From DATACQ01 sp036555515 (GTDB lineage: Bacteria > Desulfobacterota > Binatia > UBA9968): a stretch of DNA of 64,000 nt. Positions 53,260-61,074 of the stretch are shown here, piece after piece. A program made the position numbers and the translations under genes. The stretch is taken from positions 1 to 64,000 of the forward strand of contig DATBLC010000407.1 of NCBI GenBank assembly GCA_036555515.1, in the 5' to 3' direction. The notes under the pieces are model-generated. The model had not been told where the DNA came from and searched no databases. It worked only from the letters and a program-made list of their open reading frames with translations. Numbering within the stretch: position 1 is the stretch's first letter; every line of letters starts with the position of its first letter.

Positions 53260-54894
53260 ATGTCGCTATTACGTCGCTTAGCGTCTTGGCGGGCCGGCCT
53301 GAGTCCTTTCCGGTCATGGTTGCCCATTCTCATCGTCGTGGGCGGTATGGCGGCGACTGTTGAGCTTTCCGTTTCCATCAAGGATCACGAATGGGACCAC
53401 ATTCAACGCACCGTCGACAGCGAGGCCGAAGCGGTATCCAGAGCTATCCAGAGCGCCGTTACATGGCATATCCAGTCCCTGCTTCGCATCGCCAAGCGGT
53501 GGGAACTCCGTAAACCATCGATGATCGAATGGCAGGATGATGCGAGAATGGTGCTCGAGCACTCCTACGGCTTTGAAGTTATCGACTGGGTAGATGCATC
53601 ACACAAAACGCAATGGTCGGTTTATACCGGAGGGCAGAAGTTCATCGATACGGCGGGCGCTTTCGACGAACCTGAAGAATTAGCCCTGGAAAACGCGCGC
53701 AAGCGGCTGACGATAGTCGTGAGTCGAGCCATCGATCTTACTCCTAAGGGCACAGGAGTATTGATTTATGTGCCGCTGTTTACGGGTACTGAACGCGACA
53801 GGTTCGAAGGTTTTATCGCCGCTGCCCTGAGCCTCCCCGCCACGATGACCGGGCTTCTGGATGTCAATCTATTGCGCCGTTACGACCTGGAGATCTTCGA
53901 GGGTGAGAAGTTGATTTACACGAAACCAGGCGCCCAGGACTCATTGAAAACTAAATGGGCCCAACACGCTGATCTAAAGCTCTACGGTATCGTCTGGTTC
54001 GGATCGTTGTGGAAGATACGCTTGTGGCCGACCCCAACCTGGCTCAACGAAATGCATTCATCTCTCGATAAAATAACGCTGATTACCGGGTTTGTCCTAA
54101 CGGGCCTTCTTGCCCTGTTGAGTTACTTTTTTCAACTGGCTCGCGAGCGCGCGCACCAGCTCGAGACCGCCAATACCAAGCTACAGAGCGAAGTAACTGA
54201 GCGGGAGCGAGTGCAGGCTGCCCTCGCCGATTTCACGGCTCTGATCGTTCATGATCTACGTTCTCCATTGAGCAACGTCATCAATATACTGGAAATGACC
54301 AGAGAGGGACTGTTGGGGGCTCTCCACCCGGATCAGGCAACATGGTTGGCAAAGGCGGAAAGTACCACCCGCAACTCGGTCGATTTGATCAGCGACTTTT
54401 TGGATGTGTCCCGTCTGGAATCGGGCCGCATCGAGCTCAAAAAAGAAGCTGTTGATCTGCGCCATCTTCTGAGAGCGAGTCTTGAGAAATTTTCGCTTGC
54501 CGCGCAGGAGAGAACAATTCAACTCAAGGCTGAAATAGATGATTCTATTTCGCCTGTCGAGGCGGATGCGCGGCGACTCGAACAGGTTTTGAGTAATCTG
54601 CTCAGCAACGCGTTGAAATTCACCCCCAAAGGAGGACAGATCGTGGTGGGTGCCGGTAGCACCCCCCAGAAAATCCAGATCTGGGTCAAGGATACCGGGG
54701 TGGGAATACCGCCTGACGAGATCGGTCAGATCTTCGAAAAATACAAACATCCAACCAGAGGCGCAACATCAGAACAGAAAGGCACCGGGCTTGGATTGGT
54801 GATTTGCAAGATGATCGTAGAAGCCCACGGGGGAGCGATCTGGGCCGAGAGCAACGGCGGGGCGACTTTTACGTTTACGCTGCCTAGAAGGTAG
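53260..54894 (+). CDS. Membrane sensor histidine kinase (CHASE-like sensor)
   Basis: The 544-residue kinase has TM1 (WLPILIVVGGMAATVELSVSI), an extracytoplasmic domain of about 220 residues with the CHASE-like start (TWHIQSLLRIAKRWELRKPSMIEWQDDARMVLEHSYGFEVIDWVD), TM2 (ITLITGFVLTGLLALLSYFF), a coiled linker and a HisKA/HATPase core. The phospho-acceptor His331 is in LIVHDLRSPLSN, the N box is NLLSNALKFTP, and G boxes are DTGVGIPP and KGTGLGLVICKM. No response regulator is adjacent. The ATG at 53260 is used; an in-frame TTG at 53233 lies upstream. It converges with the glutathionyl-hydroquinone reductase gene. Confidence 0.87.
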   Translation: MSLLRRLASWRAGLSPFRSWLPILIVVGGMAATVELSVSIKDHEWDHIQRTVDSEAEAVSRAIQSAVTWHIQSLLRIAKRWELRKPSMIEWQDDARMVLEHSYGFEVIDWVDASHKTQWSVYTGGQKFIDTAGAFDEPEELALENARKRLTIVVSRAIDLTPKGTGVLIYVPLFTGTERDRFEGFIAAALSLPATMTGLLDVNLLRRYDLEIFEGEKLIYTKPGAQDSLKTKWAQHADLKLYGIVWFGSLWKIRLWPTPTWLNEMHSSLDKITLITGFVLTGLLALLSYFFQLARERAHQLETANTKLQSEVTERERVQAALADFTALIVHDLRSPLSNVINILEMTREGLLGALHPDQATWLAKAESTTRNSVDLISDFLDVSRLESGRIELKKEAVDLRHLLRASLEKFSLAAQERTIQLKAEIDDSISPVEADARRLEQVLSNLLSNALKFTPKGGQIVVGAGSTPQKIQIWVKDTGVGIPPDEIGQIFEKYKHPTRGATSEQKGTGLGLVICKMIVEAHGGAIWAESNGGATFTFTLPRR

Positions 54895-54916
54895 CGCTCG
54901 CGGCTTCGATATCCAT

Positions 54917-55903
54917 CTATACGGCCGTGTGAAATCGCTCCCGGTCGTGCGGCAGATCGAGATGGTCGAGACTGGGACCCAACGGCACAATGCCGGTGGG
55001 ATTGACATTAAGCTGGCTGTAATAACCGGCCTTGATCTTCTGCAGTTCAGCAGTCTGTTTGATACCTGGCCACTGATAGAGCTCGCGCAGATAGTTGGAG
55101 AGATTGGGATAATCTTGAACGCGTCGGAGATTGCACTTGAAATGGCTGTAATAAACCAGGTCGAATCTGAGCAGCGTCGGGAATGCGCGCCAATCGGCTT
55201 CGGTAATCCGGTCGCCGGCCAGATAACGGCGCTCGCCAAGCTGCTTCTCCGTTGTATCTAGACAGAAAAACACGTTCCGCGCCGCGTCTTCATACGCCTC
55301 CTGGCTGCGCGCGAAGCCGGCCCGGTAGACGCCATTATTGAAATGGCCATAGACGAAGTCATTGATGCGGTCGATCTCAGCGCGGAGATGCTCAGGATAG
55401 AAATCATAGCGGACATCCGTATGCGCAGCGAAAGCCGCGTTGAACATGCGAATGATTTCTGAAGACTCGTTGTTCACGATGGTGCGCCGCTCGCGGTCCC
55501 ATAACGTCGGCACTGTCACTTTACCCGTGTAATTCGCATCCGCGGCGGCGTATACCTGGTACAAACGAAATCCACCGTCAGTGCCAGGCTCAAAATCGTC
55601 GATGGCTTCGGAATAAGTCCAGCCTTCCGTCTTGGGCCGGTCGGCGTTGGACATGGAAATGGCGCCTTCGAGTTTTTTCAACTTGCGCATAATAATCGTG
55701 CGGTGCGCCCAGGGACAGGACGGCGAGACAAATAAATGATAGCGTCCCGGCTCCGCCTTAAAGCCGCCTTCGCCGGAAGGTCCTGGGCTTCCATCAGCGG
55801 TAATCCAATGGCGAAATTGCGAGTCGGCGCGCACAAAATGTCCCCGCACATCGGCGGGAATCCGGTCATCATTGACCCATTTGCCGTTCATCATGTGCCC
55901 CAT
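54917..55903 (-). CDS. Glutathionyl-hydroquinone reductase (YqjG/ECM4 family)
   Basis: These xi-class GST-fold enzymes reduce glutathionyl-hydroquinones to hydroquinones using a second glutathione. The 328-residue product has the family start (GKWVNDDRIPADVRGHFVRADSQFRHWI), the catalytic motif SPSCPWAHRTIIMRKLKKL with the nucleophilic Cys, NNESSEIIRMFN and GVYRAGFARSQEAYEDA. The ATG at 55903 (AAAGGA 9 nt upstream) is chosen over an upstream start at 55933. It suggests that quinones or chlorinated phenols are met by the cell. It is monocistronic between converging and divergent neighbours. Confidence 0.92.
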   Translation of the reverse strand: MGHMMNGKWVNDDRIPADVRGHFVRADSQFRHWITADGSPGPSGEGGFKAEPGRYHLFVSPSCPWAHRTIIMRKLKKLEGAISMSNADRPKTEGWTYSEAIDDFEPGTDGGFRLYQVYAAADANYTGKVTVPTLWDRERRTIVNNESSEIIRMFNAAFAAHTDVRYDFYPEHLRAEIDRINDFVYGHFNNGVYRAGFARSQEAYEDAARNVFFCLDTTEKQLGERRYLAGDRITEADWRAFPTLLRFDLVYYSHFKCNLRRVQDYPNLSNYLRELYQWPGIKQTAELQKIKAGYYSQLNVNPTGIVPLGPSLDHLDLPHDRERFHTAV

Positions 55904-56111
55904 AGGTTTTTTCCTTTCACCATGCTGACCCACCTTCTACCAAAACTCCGGCCATGGCGAAAGGCTCCAGTTTCGGCTCTGAGTCCAGCGGCCGATGTTT
56001 CGCGTTAAGCCGAGACTCGAGACCCAGAACTGCGGCTCACCGCGTTGACACTCGCGTCGCATCTCTGCGATAAGCAAGTAATTCAGGCACCATACAGTCA
56101 CAGGAGACGCA

Positions 56112-57059
56112 ATGGAAACGGTAGGTTTCATCGGTCTGGGCAACATGGGCGGCCCCGTTGCCGGCCATATTCAACGGGCGGGCTACCCAATGGTCGTCTA
56201 CGATCTGCGCGCCGAGGCGACGCGGCCTTTTCAAGCGCGCGGCGCGGCCGTGGCCGGGTCAGCGGCGGAACTGGCAGTGCGTAGCGACGTTATCATCACC
56301 GCGCTGCCGCTGCCGCGCGATGTGGAACAGGTTGCTGGCGGCAACGGCGGGATTATCGCGGGGATCAGGGCCGGTTCTATTTACATCGATATCTCCACCA
56401 GTCCACCGTCACTTATTCGCGAGCTCGAACCGCGGTTTACGGCTAAAGGAGCGTTCGTTCTCGACGCGCCAGTCGCTTCCGGCCAGCCGGGCGCGGCGCG
56501 CGGCATTCACGAAGTCATGGTCGGCGGCGCGCGGGAAATTTTTGAGCGGGCAAAACCGCTACTCGGCGCGTTCGGAGACCAGGTTTTGTACGCCGGGCCG
56601 CTGGGATCGGGAAGCATCTGCAAGCTCATGCATCAGATGATCAACAGCACGATCTCCCAAGCCATCGCCGAAGGATTGACTCTCGGCGTCAAAGCAGGGG
56701 TCGAGACCGAAGCGCTGTGGGAGTGCGTGCGGCGTGGTATGGTAGGCAGGATGCACGTACTGCACTACCAAGTTCCACACACGGTATTTCGCGGCCGCTT
56801 TGAAACCGATACCTTTCCGCTAAAGCTACTGCGCAAAGATGTCGGCCTGGCGACGGCATTAGGACGCGATCTCAATGTTCCCTTGCCGTTAGCGAATCTG
56901 ATGGAACAAAACCTAATGGCTGCGCTCAATCGCGGCTGGGGAGATAAGTCGGCCTATACGGTACTGTTCCTGCTCCAGGAAGAGGCGGCGAAGGTAGAAC
57001 TGCGCACCGAAGGCGTGGATCCGGAAAAAGCCGCAAAGTATATTTCCACTAACCCTTAG
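56112..57059 (+). CDS. NAD(P)-dependent beta-hydroxyacid dehydrogenase (3-hydroxyisobutyrate dehydrogenase family)
   Basis: The 315-residue enzyme has the N-terminal Rossmann motif VGFIGLGNMGGPVAGHI, the family substrate-binding segment FVLDAPVASGQPGAARG, and the catalytic Lys in SICKLMHQMINSTISQAIAEG. The fold and motifs are those of HIBADH/tartronate semialdehyde reductase. The cofactor preference (NAD over NADP) is not certain. The substrate-binding loop has Pro-Val-Ala in place of the more usual Pro-Val-Ser-Gly, so the natural substrate may differ. AGGAG lies 5 nt before the ATG. It does not appear to share a transcript with its neighbours. Confidence 0.88.
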   Translation: METVGFIGLGNMGGPVAGHIQRAGYPMVVYDLRAEATRPFQARGAAVAGSAAELAVRSDVIITALPLPRDVEQVAGGNGGIIAGIRAGSIYIDISTSPPSLIRELEPRFTAKGAFVLDAPVASGQPGAARGIHEVMVGGAREIFERAKPLLGAFGDQVLYAGPLGSGSICKLMHQMINSTISQAIAEGLTLGVKAGVETEALWECVRRGMVGRMHVLHYQVPHTVFRGRFETDTFPLKLLRKDVGLATALGRDLNVPLPLANLMEQNLMAALNRGWGDKSAYTVLFLLQEEAAKVELRTEGVDPEKAAKYISTNP

Positions 57060-57203
57060 CGCGCTACGCCACAACCAAAAGTGAGACGAGTTTACCCACA
57101 AGGAAGGCAAAATATGACTGTTTGCGTCGGGGGTTCAAGCCGTTGCAGCCGTTCCAATCGTTCACTCCCCTTTTCATCTTCGCGCACGAGACTGTGACGC
57201 AAT

Positions 57204-57284
57204 GTCATTCTGAGCTGCACGCGAAGAATCTCGTCTTCGTAACACCTTGAAAATGCGAGATGCTTCGCTTCCGCTCAGCATGAC
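57204..57284. repeat. Long imperfect inverted repeat (GTCATTCTGAGC type)
   Basis: Arm 1 (57204-57233) starts GTCATTCTGAGC and ends GAAGAATCTCG; arm 2 (57256-57284) starts CGAGATGCTTCGC and ends GCTCAGCATGAC. The arms are imperfect complements separated by 22 nt. The pattern is a widespread bacterial spacer palindrome. The 362-bp spacer 57060-57421 also holds GTTCAA units at about 57131-57165 and 57363-57390, and no gene. Confidence 0.7.
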
Positions 57285-57421
57285 GTCAGCGCACGTTGAC
57301 TATTGCGACACAGCTCCACGCGGGGGAGGAAATGGTTTGGGGGCATTCGAGAAATGTTGTGAACGACTTGAACGTTTGAACGGTTTTAACTTTGTCTTTT
57401 CTTCTATAGACCGGAGGTGCT

Positions 57422-58555
57422 ATGGCCAAGAAGGGTTTTAAAGTACTCGACAGCGATATGCATATTCTCGAACCGGCGGACCTCTGGCAGCGCTACATCG
57501 ATTCCAGGTTCAAGCATCTCGCGCCCATCGGCAACACCGATCACGTCAGAGATTTGCGTCTGGTCGGACCGGACGGACGCGCCTGGGGCCGCCCCGTCGA
57601 TCCACCCGCGGGCACTCTGCCGCCGCCCGGCCATATTTTTCATAAGAACCAAAAACTCTTTACGCCACACAACGAGCGCGGCTGGTCGCCGCAGGTGCAA
57701 TTGGACGCCATGGCCGAGGAAGGCCTAGATCTCGCGGTACTCTATCCAAGCCGGGGCTTGAACGTGCTCAGTATTCCCAACCTGGACCCGCAATTCGCCG
57801 CCGCTCTGGCGCGCGCCTACAACAATTGGCTCTATGACTTCTGTCAGGCCGATCCGGGCAAAATGTTGGGCGCCGGGATGATCTCACCTTTCAACATGGA
57901 TGACGCCATTGCCGAAGCCCAACGCTGTGTAGACGAATTGGGCTTTCGCGCAATATTCTTACGCGCCAATATCGTTAACGGGCAAAACTGGCACGATCCT
58001 TTTTACGAACCGCTGTGGTCCGCTCTGGAATCGCTTGGTGTGCCACTGGGTTTTCACGAGGCGAACAATTCCGCGGCCCGTCAAGCCGGCGAGCAATTCG
58101 GTTACGATTTCATGCTGCGCCATACCTTTTCCCATCCCGTGGAGCAGATGTACGCCGTCGGCAGCTTTTGCGGCGGGGGTATACTGGATCGTCATGCCAA
58201 ATTGCGCGTGGCCTTCCTCGAAGGCAATTGCGGCTGGCTGCCCTTTCTGCTCTGGCGCCTGGACGAACATTGGCAGCTTTACGGCGATCAATGGGCGCCT
58301 GAACTGGAGAACCCGCCGAGCTACTATTTCAAACGGCAATGCTACGCGTCGGTCGAGTGCGACGAAGAACCGGCGCAATACGCCATCGATTTTCTCGGCA
58401 ACGAACGCCTGGTTTTTTCCACCGATTTTCCCCATGTGGACACCAAGTATCCAAAGGCCGTGGAACGATTCCTGGAACTTCCCGTCAGCGAGGAAGACAA
58501 ACGAAAAATTTTGTGGGACAACTGCGCCGCCTACTACGGTATGACGGGGATATGA
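57422..58555 (+). CDS. Amidohydrolase family 2 metalloenzyme
   Basis: The 377-residue TIM-barrel protein has the N-terminal metal motif LDSDMHILEPADLWQRYID (D-x-H variant common in this branch), a His in LGFHEANNSAARQAGEQ, HTFSHPVEQMYAVGSFCGGGIL, and the C-terminal metal Asp in FSTDFPHVDTKYP. It is a different subfamily from the product at 11195 and resembles uncharacterised amidohydrolases frequent in soil lineages. It may hydrolyse or decarboxylate an aromatic or cyclic substrate. GGAGGT precedes the ATG. Confidence 0.82.
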   Translation: MAKKGFKVLDSDMHILEPADLWQRYIDSRFKHLAPIGNTDHVRDLRLVGPDGRAWGRPVDPPAGTLPPPGHIFHKNQKLFTPHNERGWSPQVQLDAMAEEGLDLAVLYPSRGLNVLSIPNLDPQFAAALARAYNNWLYDFCQADPGKMLGAGMISPFNMDDAIAEAQRCVDELGFRAIFLRANIVNGQNWHDPFYEPLWSALESLGVPLGFHEANNSAARQAGEQFGYDFMLRHTFSHPVEQMYAVGSFCGGGILDRHAKLRVAFLEGNCGWLPFLLWRLDEHWQLYGDQWAPELENPPSYYFKRQCYASVECDEEPAQYAIDFLGNERLVFSTDFPHVDTKYPKAVERFLELPVSEEDKRKILWDNCAAYYGMTGI

Positions 58556-58589
58556 AAATACCGGCTCTCCGAAAAAACGGCTCGCGCAG

Positions 58590-58866
58590 TTGAACCCGGA
58601 TTCCGCAGTTGGACTGAAGAGACGGCAAGCGAGGAGGAACCCTGGAGTAGCGAAGGCGTCCAACGGTGAAATTTCAAAGTCATTTTGCGCTTTCGCACTT
58701 CGTTGTTACGAGCTTTAACGTTCCGTGGAAGCACCGCTGCTCGATGCATGTTTAGAGGCAGACGGCATCTCCGCCACAGGCGGATCAGCCTTCGGCTGAG
58801 ACTTTGCTACGGAAGGGTTCCGCCTCGCGCTTCCTGTCGAGCGCAACTGTGCAATCCCGGTTGAAC
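58590..58866 (-). mobile_element. MITE-like element, copy B (about 277 bp, inverse of copy A)
   Basis: The left end (plus strand) TTGAACCCGGATTCCGCAGT and the complement of the right end, TTCAACCGGGATTGCACAGT, form imperfect terminal inverted repeats. The internal sequence aligns along its length with the element at 24237, on the opposite strand, with a 59-nt identical block (58756-58814). It fills most of the 385-bp spacer between the amidohydrolase and coiled-coil genes and carries no transposase. Confidence 0.75.
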
Positions 58867-58940
58867 ACAAGAAGACAAGCGCCTATTGATATGGGCCGTG
58901 CTTCTTGACAGTTTAATTGTAGGAGTGCGAAGCAGCGATC

Positions 58941-59408
58941 ATGAAGAGGCTTTATCTTCTCGACGCGATTTTCGTCCTTTTGCTCTTCGTTGTGCCCCGG
59001 CCCGCCTGGCCGGCCACCGATCAGCTCGAAGAGATTCGCAAGGAGCAAACCAAGGACCGGCAAAAGCAACAGGTGGAAGAGCTCAAGCGCCAAGAACAAC
59101 TCGAAAACCTCAAACGCGACCAGCAAATACAACAAATTCAGCGCGAGCTGGAGCAAATAAAGCAGTCAAAAGGCGGCGATCCCCAGACCCAGCAACAGGC
59201 CAACGAACTGCAACGGCGCCTGGATCAGCTGAGAAACGATCAGCAGCTCGAAAGAGTGCAGCGACAAATACAGATTGAGCGGATTCAGCGTGAGCAGAAT
59301 TCTTTCCGCCAACAGGAACAGATCAGAGAATTCCAGCGCCAGCAGCAGATGGATTTCTTGCGCGATCAGTCGCGCAAAACCCAACAGGATATCCACCGTC
59401 GGCGCTAA
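58941..59408 (+). CDS. Exported glutamine-rich coiled-coil protein
   Basis: The 155-residue product has a signal peptide (MKRLYLLDAIFVLLLFVVPR, cleavage near AWPA at residue 25) followed by about 130 residues composed almost wholly of Gln, Arg, Lys, Glu, Leu and Ile with heptad-like spacing (ELKRQEQLENLKRDQQIQQI, LERVQRQIQIERIQREQNSF). It is a periplasmic or envelope coiled coil of unknown role. The low-complexity composition prevents family assignment. It converges with gltD, with 13 bp between the stops. Confidence 0.75.
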   Translation: MKRLYLLDAIFVLLLFVVPRPAWPATDQLEEIRKEQTKDRQKQQVEELKRQEQLENLKRDQQIQQIQRELEQIKQSKGGDPQTQQQANELQRRLDQLRNDQQLERVQRQIQIERIQREQNSFRQQEQIREFQRQQQMDFLRDQSRKTQQDIHRRR

Positions 59409-59421
59409 TCGACCGGACGCG

Positions 59422-60906
59422 CTACGGCAAATTGGTGGTGCCCATCAGGTAGCGGTCGCATTCTCGCGCCGCGCCGCGCCCTTCGTTGATCGCCCATACG
59501 ACCAAACTTTGGCCGCGCCGGCAATCGCCGGCAGCGAAGACTCCCGGCACATTGGTGGCGAATTTTTCGTATTCGGCCTTGGCATTGGAGCGCGGGTCTT
59601 GTTCGACCCCCAACTGCTTCAGCAACGGCTCCTCCGGACCGAGAAAACCCATGGCGAGCAGTACCAGATCTGCCTTTAAAACTCTCTCGGTACCGAACAC
59701 TCGCTTGGGGATGAACGCGCCTTGCTCATTCCTGGCCCATTCGACGTCGTAAATATGCAACTCTTTGACGTTGCCGTTTTCGTCGCCGACGAATTTCTCG
59801 CCGGTGGTAAGATAAACGCGCGGGTCGGCGCCAAAGCGCGCCGCCGCTTCTTCCTGGCCATAGTCGAGCTTGTAAACCTTCGGCCATTCTGGCCATGGAT
59901 TGTCGGATTGCCTTTCATCGGGGGGTCGCGGCAGGATTTCAAGTTGGGTCAAGCTCGCGCAGCCATGGCGCATGGCGGTGCCGACGCAGTCCGTGCCGGT
60001 ATCGCCGCCCCCGACCACGATGACGTGCTTATTTTTTGCCGAAATGTAATTGCCATCCTTGTGGCCGCAGTCAAGCAAGCTCTTGGTATTGGCATGGAGG
60101 AATTCCATCGCTACATGGATGCCTTTTAACTCGCGCCCCGGAATCGGCAAGTCGCGCGCCCTGGTGGCGCCAGTGCAAATGACCACGGCGTCAAAACTTT
60201 CTTTCAGTTTCGCCCCAGGAATGTCCACTCCGACATGCGCTTTGGTGATGAATTTGACTCCCTCCGCCGCCAGCAAGTCGACGCGCCGCTGCACGATGGT
60301 CTTATCGAGTTTCATGTTGGGAATGCCGTACATGAGCAGCCCGCCGACGCGGTCAGCGCGCTCGTAGACCGTCACCCGATGGCCGGCGCGATTGAGTTGC
60401 GCGGCGCACGCGAGTCCCGATGGTCCGGAGCCGACGACAGCGACTTTCCTGCCCGTGCGTTTCTCCGGCGTCTCGGGCTTCACCCACCCTTGGGCGAAAC
60501 CGTTATCGACGATCGCGCACTCGATAGTCTTGATCGTAACCGGCAACTCGTTGAGCCCAAGAACGCAGGAACCTTCACAGGGCGCGGGACAGACGCGTCC
60601 GGTGAATTCGGGAAAATTGTTGGTCTTGTGCAAGCGCTCCAGCGCCTCTTTCCAGAGCCCGCGGTATACTAGATCGTTCCATTCCGGAATTAAATTATTG
60701 ATGGGACAGCCGGATGCCATGCCGCTGATCAGCTGTCCGGTATGGCAAAACGGGATGCCGCAATCCATGCATCGCGCGCCTTGCCGGCGCAGCTTCTCTT
60801 CTGAGAAATGCTCGTGGAACTCTTGCCAATCCTTCACTCGTTCTAACGGCGAGCGGTCGGCTGGCAGCTCGCGCGCAAATTCCATGAAACCCGTCGGCTT
60901 ACCCAT
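59422..60906 (-). CDS. gltD: Glutamate synthase small subunit
   Basis: GltD passes electrons from NADPH through FAD and [4Fe-4S] clusters to GltB, which makes glutamate from glutamine and 2-oxoglutarate. The 494-residue product has the N-terminal cysteine clusters CMDCGIPFCHTG, GCPINNLIPEWND and CPAPCEGSC, the FAD motif VVGSGPSGLACAAQLNRAGH, the NAD(P)H motif VVGGGDTGTDCVGTA, and the C-terminal FAD segment PGVFAAGDCRRGQSLVVWAI. It is full length. It follows gltB on the same strand after a 168-bp gap that contains direct and inverted TTTGAGTT repeats (60998-61050). Confidence 0.95.
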   Translation of the reverse strand: MGKPTGFMEFARELPADRSPLERVKDWQEFHEHFSEEKLRRQGARCMDCGIPFCHTGQLISGMASGCPINNLIPEWNDLVYRGLWKEALERLHKTNNFPEFTGRVCPAPCEGSCVLGLNELPVTIKTIECAIVDNGFAQGWVKPETPEKRTGRKVAVVGSGPSGLACAAQLNRAGHRVTVYERADRVGGLLMYGIPNMKLDKTIVQRRVDLLAAEGVKFITKAHVGVDIPGAKLKESFDAVVICTGATRARDLPIPGRELKGIHVAMEFLHANTKSLLDCGHKDGNYISAKNKHVIVVGGGDTGTDCVGTAMRHGCASLTQLEILPRPPDERQSDNPWPEWPKVYKLDYGQEEAAARFGADPRVYLTTGEKFVGDENGNVKELHIYDVEWARNEQGAFIPKRVFGTERVLKADLVLLAMGFLGPEEPLLKQLGVEQDPRSNAKAEYEKFATNVPGVFAAGDCRRGQSLVVWAINEGRGAARECDRYLMGTTNLP

Positions 60907-61074
60907 CTCGCAATACTCTTTCTCCTAAGGGTGCGAGAATTTCCGTGGGCACGCATGACGCCCGGAAACTCTCAAAATTATTGGCTCTGAGATCTTGGTT
61001 TTGAGTTGGAGGCGATTGGCAAAACGCGGAACTCAAAATACCAAACTCAAACCGGCTTCGGATGGCGCCGGGTC

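Noticed and set aside
57959..58663. 234-codon open frame on the minus strand
   Set aside because: It is antisense to the amidohydrolase gene and its start lies in MITE copy B; it carries no recognisable motif.
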